Shown piece after piece: positions 14,378 through 22,730 of a stretch of DNA of 64,000 nucleotides; positions within the stretch are counted from its first letter, which is position 1, and the number at the start of each line of letters is the position of its first letter. The notes below the pieces were generated by a model. That model saw only the letters and a list, made by a program, of their open reading frames with translations, searched no databases and was not told where the DNA came from. Made by a program: the position numbers and the translations under genes. Source of the DNA: Zymoseptoria tritici IPO323 (lineage: Eukaryota > Ascomycota > Dothideomycetes > Mycosphaerellales > Mycosphaerellaceae); contig NC_018214.1 of the NCBI RefSeq assembly GCF_000219625.1, positions 1,550,001 through 1,614,000 of the forward strand. The letters run 5' to 3'.

Positions 14378-15430
14378 ATGATGCCGACAGGAGGTGCTGG
14401 TAGTGCGCGCTCTGCCAATCCCTACGAGCAATACGACAATCCTGTGGAGGACGACCTTATCGAAGCTGATGATGGTAGCGATTCCTCCTTTCTACACAAA
14501 TTACTCACATGCTAATATTCATAGCTACCCTTGACGAATTAGACGACCCAATCAACTCCTCCGACCGAGCTCCTCTCACGGGCAACATCTCCACGCAACA
14601 GGCCAACCAGAACAACAGAGCTGCCAACAATGCCCAAGGCTACCTTAATTCGACCATCCCCGGCGAGGATCGACGCGCGCCCACCGACACAATTGACGAA
14701 TCTGTATGGGATACGCTAAGACGAGATCTGTTGGCAGTATGGGAAAAGATGAGACAAGTCTTGTACCCAAAGTACCTTTTGGGCGGCTCAATGAATCGCG
14801 AGGAGGGAGAGACCAGTGCCGTGGGGCAGATCAGAGGCATTGTGGGCAGGTTGGACGCGGACACTGTGCTGCAGGGTGGTATGAGCGAGGGTCTAAGAGA
14901 TTGGGATCTATGGTATGTTACAGCACGGAGAAGAGGAGCAATGGATAATGATCTAGAGACTGACACGAGCTGCAGGGGCCCGCTTCTGTTCTGCCTTTTG
15001 CTATCTTTCTTGCTGAGTCTCAACGCGAGAGACGATCAAAGATCAATGGTCTTCAGCGGTGTTTTCGCCATGATCTGGATCGGCGAAGCGGTTGTCACAC
15101 TCCAGATCAAGCTACTCGGAGGCAACATGTATGTGGAGACGTCACAGGATGGAGCAAGGACCCGCACTAACAAGATGCAGCTCTTTCTTCCAATCCGTCT
15201 GCATCATCGGCTACACGCTATTTCCCATGGTCATCGCCTCGTTGCTCAGCGCACTTCGAGTGCCCACGATTGTGCGGATACCAGTCTACAGCGTGCTTGG
15301 GCTATGGTCACTGGCTGCCGGTGTCAGCATTCTTGGAGGCAGCGGTGTGGTCAAGAATCGGGTGTCATTGGCTGTCTATCCGCTGTTTGTGTTCTACATC
15401 GGCGTGGACTGCTTGTGTTTCATTTCATGA
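14378..15430 (+). CDS. Yip1-domain Golgi membrane protein, YIPF6/Yip4-like
   Basis: A multi-pass protein of the early secretory pathway that binds Rab GTPases and shapes Golgi/COPII traffic. Exons are 14378-14474, 14525-14912, 14976-15128 and 15181-15430, giving 295 aa; the introns are 50-63 bp. A disordered acidic N-terminus is followed by the Yip1 family segment SVWDTLRRDLLAVWEKMRQV, the Y-P-K-Y-L-L turn, then RDWDLWGPLLFCLLLSF at the first membrane helix. Four further hydrophobic stretches follow: SMVFSGVFAMIWIGEAVVTL, FQSVCIIGYTLFPMVIASLL, YSVLGLWSLAAGVSIL and LAVYPLFVFYIGVDCLCF. Two adjacent ATGs (14378, 14381) could both start; the first is used. Confidence 0.9.
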
Positions 15431-15617
15431 AGATGTGTTACATTGATTGGAAGCAGAACCGTAGACAGTTCCGCTATGCCGAAGAGCTTTCATCCTCAGC
15501 GGCCGCCCAGGTCAACTTACTGGCACACAGATCCACACACGCACGCCCTCGATCGCCGTGCTATCGCCTCCGAGCAGTTCGGAAGAGCTGACAATCTTTC
15601 ACCTCTTGAAGGTTGGG

Positions 15618-16515
15618 CTACTGAGCCGTCCAGTGGTCAAAAGACTCCCAGCCCCGCTTGATCCACCTCTGTCTTGCCAGCCTCGCCATGTTCTCATCTT
15701 GAGGATGACTCCACTCTGTCCGCTCGAAGTCGACAATGTAACTACGCATGCGGACTCAAATTAGTCTGGGGCTTCCTTAAGGCTTGCAGGTTAGGGAGTG
15801 CGACGTACCACTTTCCTTGGATCTCATCCCAGAGAACGTTACGCCGATTTGTACTCTTGCTGGCAATACCGCAGTCATGCACGGCTTTGATAGCGCGGTC
15901 GAACGCTGCTCTCACGTTCTTCTCGTCGTGGCGCCAGCTTTCGTTCTTGTCGAGGGAGGCACCGGGTAGCAGACTCATCAGGACGTAGTGATCTGGGCCC
16001 AGCACGAAGTTGCCAAAATAAGTCGGGGTGTACTGGCATTCCTTCGCCGTCAGCGCTTTGAGTGCCGCTACCTCGTGATCGGCGTGCGACCTTCCATATC
16101 CGAGCCTGGTCTATCTGTCAGTGTGAAACTTCGGAGTATCCAAGTGGTGTGGTTGAACTCACACGGAGAAGACTTTGACCACAATATCAAGTGGCATCGT
16201 GGCCTTCCCATCTCCTGGACTCTCGCTGTTTTCCGGCTCCGAATCATGCGCCTCGCACCAACGAAGAGCCCTGCGGCGCACCCATTCTGGCATCCCTGCT
16301 TGCTCCTTTACTTGCTTCTCATCCGGCGGAAGGAACCTGGCCAGGTGGCCGACCTTCTTCTTAGCCTCTGCTTTGAAGTCTACCGGCACCGGCGTCTTCA
16401 GCAATACTCCATAATAGACGCCGACTCTGGTGCCCAAATGCTTTGTCAATGGCTCCTGTATGGGATCGCGCAACTCAACAATGTACGCGCCGCCAGCGCT
16501 GGAGATGATCGGCAT
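15618..16515 (-). CDS. Protein-kinase-like fold protein, probable pseudokinase
   Basis: Exons 16515-16163, 16105-15809 and 15741-15618 give 257 aa. The start is the first in-frame ATG (MPIISSAGGAYIVEL). The layout is that of a small kinase-fold protein: VVKVFS strand with the beta3 Lys, SHADHEVAALKAL helix C with Glu, YVLMSLLPG hinge, the helix AAFDRAIKAVHDCGI, then RRNVLWDE and CYIVDFERTEW (metal-binding D-F-x). The catalytic loop reads GIASKSTNRRNVLW, so the usual H-x-D positions appear to be Ser and Ser. Many uncharacterised fungal proteins have this small kinase-like form with H-x-D kept; this is known-family inference. Catalysis is doubtful here, and ligand binding or scaffolding is possible. 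It ends convergently 187 bp from the Yip1 gene. Confidence 0.75.
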
Positions 16516-17039
16516 GGCAGGAGCTCTGGCCGAGCGTTTTCTTCGTATGATCGACTCGCCAAAGACGGTCTGGAGAATGCGTAGCTGCGTCGAAGGGGAG
16601 CTGGCTGATCGAGCTTTCCAGTGGAATGACTTCGACAATGCGTCGGGGAGCGAAGCTGGGGAGTGAATTCGAAGCTATGTCGTCGTCAGCACGGAAAAGA
16701 TCCTAGAGTTATGGAGCCCGCTAAAGACCGTGAATAACGACATTGACATCACGCGCGAGATTCACACTTCGAGGGCTCAGGCTGGCACGGACAGGGAAGG
16801 AGCGAGTGGCTGCATATCAACTTTGGTATGTCATTTCGTGTATCGTAACTTGTGCCGTCTCGCGCTAATAGTGCAGTGCTAGTCTGGCTTCAGTAGCCGC
16901 ATCGAGCTGCTGCCATGCTCAGGAGAAAACATTGTCTTCTCGAACCGCTCTTGAAGCCTCAGCTCTTGTGATAAACTGCCGCTCTTCATGGTCGTGTCAC
17001 ATCGTAAACTTCGTCGCGGTATTCGTCATAGCCCCTGCC
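16516..17039. other. Intergenic, about 520 bp
   Basis: Upstream of the kinase-like gene and downstream of the first Lys/Ala-rich paralogue. The kinase frame stays open to about 16660 but without an ATG. No other feature is seen. Confidence 0.5.
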
Positions 17040-17778
17040 TCAATCATCCTGGTCCTCGGTCTTCGGGGCAGCCTCATCATCTGCAATGTGCAAGATTAGC
17101 AAGTGAAGACGTTGGACGAAGAACGAAAGACGCACCGTCACCCTCAGCCTCAGCGCCAGCAGCCTCTTCAGCATCAGCGGCAGTCTCCGCGGCTGCAGCT
17201 TCGGCATCAGCAGCGGTCTTCTCAGCAGCAGCTTTAGCATCCGCGGCAGTCTTCGCGGCGGCGGCTTCAGCCACCTCGGCCTTCTTCTCGGCGGCGGTCT
17301 TGCGCTTCTTGGGAGAGGCCTTTGGCTTCTTCGCGGCTGGTGGCTCCACGGAACCGTCACCTTCACCCTCAGCGTTCTCCTCCTCATCGCCTTCGGTCTT
17401 CACCTTGCGCTTCTTTGGGCTGGCAGCCTTCTTCTTCGGGGCGGCGGTCTTCTTCTTGGCGGTGGCGGAGTCGTCGTCTGCACCGTCACCAACTTCGTCG
17501 TTGTCACCGGCGTCGCCAGTGGTGCTGGCCTTGTCCTTGTACGCCTTGAGCATACGCTGGGTGACCTGCTTGAATGAGGCCATCTTCATCTTCTCCTCAG
17601 GGTCGAACAGCTTGTGCGAGGCCTCCCAGTTGGTTTGAGCCTAAGCGCAGAACTCGGTCAGTCACAGCGAAGGATGTGATGGTAAGGTTATACGTACAGC
17701 CAGCTCCGACCCCAACCAGCACGCGGCATAGCGTCGTAACTCGGCCTCGCCAATGTTGGTGAAGGCATCAGAAGACAT
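17040..17778 (-). CDS. Unknown small nuclear-type protein, Lys/Ala-rich (paralogue A)
   Basis: Exons 17778-17698, 17640-17136 and 17080-17040 give 208 aa. Residues 1-60 form a compact predicted-helical domain (EAELRRYAACWLGSELA, then WEASHKLF and MASFKQVTQRMLKAYKDK). The rest is disordered: several KKK/KKRK basic clusters (APKKKAASPKKRKVKTE) resembling nuclear localisation signals, an Ala-rich near-heptad stretch (AEKTAADAEAAAAETAADA), and a short acidic tail DDEAAPKTEDQDD. I do not recognise a named family. Composition suggests a chromatin or nucleolar protein. The next gene upstream (18226-18812) has the same domain, the same tail composition, and introns at matching positions and phases, so the two are tandem duplicates. 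Confidence 0.8.
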
Positions 17779-18225
17779 GTTGATGATCTTTGATGAGGAT
17801 GATGAAAGACTTGGTATGTGGTGATGAGCGTTGGTATGTGGTGATGAATGTTGAATGGGGATATGCGGTGTCAATGCAGATGTGTGGCAGAGAAATTGTG
17901 AGAAGAAAGTTGAGGAAGATGATGAAGAAGATGAAGTGGTTTTGAGGCGGACGAATCGAGACAATTGATGAAAACGCACGGATCACGGCGAGAGTGACAA
18001 TGGACAGCATCACATGCATCTTAACTCAATTCCATTCACTTCATTTCGCTTTTGACTCAACTTCATTCACTCCAATGCAATTTGACGGACCGCCAGCGTG
18101 TGCTCCGGACCATTGTTGCACGATGATCCTCCCCTCTGCATGTGCTGTGATTCCGCTCCCTTTCTCTCCGTGATGTCGTGATTTCGTGTATGCTTGACCA
18201 CAGCCGCATTGGTATCGTCGTAGCA
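17779..18225. other. Intergenic between the tandem paralogues, with a duplicated 18-19-mer
   Basis: This is about 450 bp that should hold the promoter of paralogue A. Near 17812-17850 the block GTTGGTATGTGGTGATGA occurs twice in succession, separated by only a few bases. The template is T-rich on the coding strand just upstream of the start, as in many fungal 5' UTRs. Confidence 0.6.
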
Positions 18226-18812
18226 TCAAGTCAACATACCTTCGTCGTCTTCTCGTTGGTCAGCATGAGCACTGCACTGTGTGGTGAAGGAGCACATACC
18301 GTCGTTTCCGGGCTCAGCCTTCACCTCCGAGCTGACTTCTGGGGTGGTAGTCTTCTCGCTCCCTCCACGCTTCTTCGCCTTCGGCGCTTCGCCCTCGCCT
18401 CCGCCTGCGCCTGCATCCTCAGCCGCGGCCTTGCGCTTACGGCCAGGCTTGGATTTGGCCTTGGCCTTGCCTTTACCCGATGGAGCTCCCACGGCACTGT
18501 CGGTCGGATCGTTCTGCTCGCCTTCTCCGTCGCCAGCATCCTTGTAGTCCTTGATCCTCTTGGTGATGACCCAGATGCCGCGTTTGAAGCTCTCGGCCTT
18601 TCCTCCGCCGAAGTCCTTCGCGGCTTGATCGGCATTGAACTACGCTTCTGTCAGCATAGTCGTGATTGCAGAATGCACAGCTCAGGACTCACGTTCACGG
18701 CCTCAGTCGCGTTCAGGTAGGCACACGCAAGGCGTTCCATGTCTTGCTGCGTGCAGACCTTCTTCGCCACGGCCCACGAGAGGTTGCTTGGGATGGTTTG
18801 TCCTGGAGGCAT
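18226..18812 (-). CDS. Unknown small nuclear-type protein, Lys/Ala-rich (paralogue B)
   Basis: Exons 18812-18693 and 18639-18300 are confident. A third exon, 18251-18226, is proposed from a CTGAC branch site and a GAG acceptor and would give 161 aa ending EDDEGMLT. A further GTATGT inside that last piece leaves the 3' end uncertain. The N-terminal domain (DMERLACAYLNATEAVN, then FNADQAAKDFGGGKAESFKR and TKRIKDYKDA) aligns with paralogue A. The tail has KGKAKAKSKPGRKRKAAAED and PKAKKRGG, basic nuclear-type signals. Intron 1 is phase 0 at the same point of the domain and intron 2 is phase 1 before the acidic tail in both genes. No named family is recognised. Confidence 0.75.
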
Positions 18813-19212
18813 CTTGAGATGTGTTGTCTTTGTGTTGGAAAGGCGAGAGTGTGGCTTTGTGAGGATAAAAGTTGTTGTGTTGGAAAGGGGAGGATGTTTG
18901 ATGTTGATTGAAGGTGGAGAAAGAAAGGGGAGCTAAAGAAGGAAGAGGAAGCAGGGGTTGGCTCAAGTGAGGCGAGTCATCCGATCACTGCACTCTCGTG
19001 AGATGGCATGCATTTACAGAAGCAGGACCAAAGTGAACATCACTCACCCACAAGTCAAAGTGGCAACTATCAGAAGTTCGTCAACCAAGTGATCTACGGT
19101 GAGAGGTAGAGACACACCGCAATATTCATTGACCTTGTCAGAAGCCACACATACTGTCCTTCGACATTGTTCAGATGCAGAATACATGCCTTCCATACGC
19201 TCTTAGATACAC
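18813..19212. other. Intergenic, about 400 bp
   Basis: It holds the promoter of paralogue B (pyrimidine-rich on its coding strand) and the 3' flank of the Erv46 gene. No coding potential was seen. Confidence 0.5.
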
Positions 19213-20576
19213 TTAATTCGCATGCTTCTTCACTCTTTGAGTACCCTCGAACCATATTCTGTCAACGGCAGCGGCCACTGTCAAGGTACCTCCGAGCACA
19301 CCGCAGATACCGACCAGGAAGCTTGAGAAAGACTTCGCGCGTACTTCACGATCGATGACCTTCATGGGAGAGATGTCCTGCACAAACACGTCAGTACGAA
19401 CGAAAGATGTCGACCTATTAGCACTACACTTACGTATGAGAAGAACACCCCTGGAATGCCTCCCCGAGCATGCAGCCGCTCCTTGTGACCTTCGTCATTT
19501 GCATCTCCACCTCCGAGGTGTCGCTTGTGCGAGGTCACCGAGTATTGGTGAGTCTCGATACTGCTGCCGTGGGAAATTCCATACTCGCCCACATGAGCGT
19601 GCTCGTGTGGGTAGTCGCCGACCGAGGGCAGGTTCTCATATCCGAGCGGCAGGTAGGCCGTGGGTACAACCTTGACGAAGTACATGTAGTTGTATGCCTT
19701 CTCGTTCGTCTCCTGTCTGAAGCCGTCCAATGGGCTGAGGTGGTGATTGTTCGACCAATGTCTCTCCGTGTCTCGAACCCTGTGCTTGTAGCTTTCCGGC
19801 AGGAGAGGTCCGAAGCGGAGATGATGAATGATGTGAGAGGGAGTGTGGTCTCCTCCGCCTGTGAGATAGTTCTCCAAGTCGTGGACGTGCATGTTGCCGT
19901 TGCTGAAGCTCTTTCCGGGTGCGAAGTGAAAGTTGCCCACGACCTTGTTGACACGAATGACACCATCGACCCTGCATCCCTCCTTGCGCTGCTCGTCAAG
20001 ATGCTCGCTGTAATGTTCACGGGTACATTGCTCCACATTCTCGCCTCGCCCGAACGACCAGCTCACGCTGGCGTAAGCCTCGCGGACTTCAGCACAGGTA
20101 TTACAGCAACCGGACTTGATAGCATTGGCAGGAGGCGGCGCACCATAGCAGTCTCCGCAGTAGTCTCTCGCGAGGTGCTTCGCCGCTTCTTCGACTTCGT
20201 TGACCTGCAATCTGCCCTTGTCGATGTCGCCGCCTCCCTCGGATTCGGGCTTCAGCCTGGTCTTGACAATTCCATGCAAGACTCCTGTCTGAACATCACC
20301 ACTGACATCCATGACATCGAGTGTGAGTAGCTCGCAGGGTATCCGGGGAAAGGTCACATTCAAGTGAATTTCCATCTTTTCTCCTCGCGCCTTGTCCACG
20401 ATAATCTCCGGTTGAATTGTGATCCTGCGGTAGTCTGACCATTCTCCCCATGCCAGCCATATGATCAGGAGCATTGAGAACACTGTGACGAAGCCCCCCG
20501 AGGTTGTTCGGATGCGGGCATCCTCGACCGTTTTCGAGAACGCATCGAGCTTTGTGAATCGTGATTTGACGGGCAT
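19213..20576 (-). CDS. ERV46: Erv46-like COPII vesicle protein
   Basis: A cargo receptor subunit that cycles between ER and Golgi with Erv41. Exons 20576-19434 and 19377-19213 give 435 aa. ATG 20576 is used; the frame upstream starts only with TTG. The N-terminus shows the conserved SRFTKLDAFSKTVEDARIRT, a membrane helix GFVTVFSMLLIIWLAWGEW, and PEIIVDKARGEKMEIHLNVTFP. The lumenal domain has the family cysteines (CGDCYGA, GCCNTCAEV) and GNFHFAPGKSF. The C-terminal segment across the intron, F-S-Y-DISPMKVIDRE, leads to a second membrane helix FLVGICGVLGGTLTVAAAVD and ends RVKKHAN, a dibasic tail similar to but not exactly a KKxx retrieval signal. Confidence 0.94.
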
Positions 20577-21088
20577 TGTGGTGGTGGAAGTGGTGGTTGT
20601 CCACTTCAACGTCGAAGTGTGGGTATCAGGGTAACTCTCAATTCTGTGGAGCCGATCGAAGTCGCAGTGGAGGGATTAAACGAAAGGCATGCAAAAAGCA
20701 GACTGTCTGTTATGAGCAGTAGCTTCAGCGACTGAAGGCGTTCGGGATCGTGTGAAAAGGGACGACGAGTGGGAATCTCACGGTTGGTGATCGTATAAAT
20801 AAAGTTGTCCGCGGAGGGACAGCTGTTGCCATCTGCTGCTCAAACCGGGATCAGCCCAGGACATTGACCACTTCGACAACCCATTTTCGTCTCCGCGGGC
20901 AGACACGACGCTGAAACCCATTTGTCCGCAGAAAATTACAGGAAACTCTCAACGCGACACGAGAAGCACGACGCGACACGGAATATCTGTAACCTTGGTG
21001 GTGCGAATACCTTTAGCTTCAACGATTTATACGTCATCCCAGAACAACGGGCACACAGAGCTCTTACAACAACTCCCTTGCTCATGCG
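20577..21088. promoter_or_regulatory. Divergent promoter region, Erv46 / Sec20
   Basis: This is 512 bp between opposite start codons of two early-secretory-pathway genes. A TATAAATA sequence lies at 20794-20801 (+), in principle usable for Sec20, though about 290 bp from its ATG. No other element can be assigned. Confidence 0.5.
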
Positions 21089-22435
21089 ATGAATGCAAAC
21101 GAGCTGTCAAATCAGTTGACGGCCCTGTCCGACTCGCTCAAGACCACGAATGCCCTTATCAGTCGCCTCTCCAAACTTAGCTTCCAACCCGGCTCCGAAC
21201 CACTTCAAGGCGATAGCGTTGTGCGCATTGAGCTTGCGCAGGAGATTCACGACGGTCTGAAAGACTTAGAAGAGGAGCTAGAATACCTCAAGCAGGAGGC
21301 CGAAGACTATACCAACGAGGGCGGATTGCAAAGGCGGCGGAAGAGCAAAGACGGAGAAGAAGTACGACTCAGCGCTCAGGTCGTCCGTCTGAGTGAGGAG
21401 CTCGTCCATTCGCGACAGCAGTTCCGGAACGCACAGATCAAAGCCAAGTTTGCGAGTGAGGAGGCGAAGAGGAAAGAGCGGGAGCTATTGTTGGAAAGCT
21501 ATCGGAAAGAAGCTGAGCAGATAGAGACCAGTGGTGGAGACCAGGGAACAGAATCGCAGTCAACCACCGACCAGCTATTCTCTGGCCGCAGCAAGAAGCC
21601 GCAGTTGAAACACTTGAATAAAGACGAGATTCTCGTCAACGCATCTTCCGACGTGACAGCAGCTCTCCGACGCACACACGACCTACTTTCCACGGAACTT
21701 TCGAGATCGCGATTTGCGCAGGAGACATTTGACGAGTCCACGGCGGCTCTTTCACAACTGGGCGAGGACTACAGCAATCTCGACACAATACTGAGCAATA
21801 GCAGAAATCTTCTCGGAACTCTTCTCAGAAGCCAAAAGAGCGACACCTGGTATCTCGAAACCGCCTTCTACATCCTCCTCACAACACTCTGCTGGCTCTT
21901 CTTCCGCCGTCTGCTCTACGGACCATTCTTCAAACTTCCACTCTTCTTCTGGAGAGTCTTCACCTTCCTCGCCAACTGGACCATCTTCAAACCCTTCTTG
22001 GGTTTCCTCTCCTTGACCGGCATTCTGACTAGTCAGCCGGCCACCACACTATCGCAAACAGTGATAAGCTCCTCCTCTCGAGCTCCATTGATCGTTCAAC
22101 CCAGTGCGTCTCGCGGCGCCCAGGCCTTCCCAAGCGACATGCCCGACCAACCTGCAGCGGGCGTACGTGTCGGCGCGGGTGGAGCAGGAGCGAAAGCCGG
22201 CAAGAGCGGTGAGCTGCAAGGACAAGTTTCGGAAGCAATCGGAAAGATGGCAGAGGCGAGTGGAAAGACAGAAGACGAGGCGAAGCAAAATGCCGAGGGC
22301 GAGAAAGAACTGCCGCGAAGAGGTGACGGCACGGTACTACAGGAGAGAGGTGATGTGCCGAGAAATCCGAAGAAGAGAACTTTCGACGTGGGCGTGGAGG
22401 ATGAGAAGCAGAAAGTCAAGAGAGATGAATTGTGA
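21089..22435 (+). CDS. SEC20: Sec20-domain SNARE with KRDEL C-terminus
   Basis: An ER Q-SNARE for Golgi-to-ER retrograde fusion (with Ufe1, Use1, Sec22). A single exon of 448 aa. The N-terminal half is coiled coil (LAQEIHDGLKDLEEELEYLKQEAED). The Sec20 SNARE motif is DVTAALRRTHDLLSTELSRS through FAQETFDESTAALSQLGEDY and SNSRNLLGTLLRSQKSDTWY, followed by a hydrophobic anchor with two or three segments (about residues 255-315). The remaining roughly 130 residues would be lumenal, disordered and charged, and end K-R-D-E-L. Yeast Sec20 ends in HDEL, so the retrieval signal is consistent with the family. The double hydrophobic stretch makes the final topology worth checking, since RDEL requires a lumenal end. 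Confidence 0.9.
   Translation: MNANELSNQLTALSDSLKTTNALISRLSKLSFQPGSEPLQGDSVVRIELAQEIHDGLKDLEEELEYLKQEAEDYTNEGGLQRRRKSKDGEEVRLSAQVVRLSEELVHSRQQFRNAQIKAKFASEEAKRKERELLLESYRKEAEQIETSGGDQGTESQSTTDQLFSGRSKKPQLKHLNKDEILVNASSDVTAALRRTHDLLSTELSRSRFAQETFDESTAALSQLGEDYSNLDTILSNSRNLLGTLLRSQKSDTWYLETAFYILLTTLCWLFFRRLLYGPFFKLPLFFWRVFTFLANWTIFKPFLGFLSLTGILTSQPATTLSQTVISSSSRAPLIVQPSASRGAQAFPSDMPDQPAAGVRVGAGGAGAKAGKSGELQGQVSEAIGKMAEASGKTEDEAKQNAEGEKELPRRGDGTVLQERGDVPRNPKKRTFDVGVEDEKQKVKRDEL
22421..22435 (+). other. C-terminal ER-retrieval signal (KRDEL) of Sec20
   Basis: The last five codons before TGA spell Lys-Arg-Asp-Glu-Leu. It is a KDEL-class signal, less common in fungi than HDEL. Confidence 0.8.
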
Positions 22436-22730
22436 TACGTACCATGGTAATCACAGCACGAGATGGTCCCTATATTCATTTACTCCACAGTGTCTTGTGC
22501 TGATCCAATCACGAAGGTTCGCTGTATATCTCTTGCGACGGTGTAGCTATCGTGATGCATAATGGAATAAACATGCTTCTGACCGAGACGAGAAATGCCA
22601 TAAAATGATGTACATACAAATGTCCAAATAACACACATCGCTCCCAGCACATTTTCCATTACCAGAAATCCAAGAGGCACCCGCTCGCTCGCTGCCAACA
22701 AAGAAAAGCTCGTACCCAAGGAAATGTTCA

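Noticed and set aside
19470..20330. 286-codon frame antisense to Erv46
   Set aside because: The sense strand is an unmistakable Erv46.
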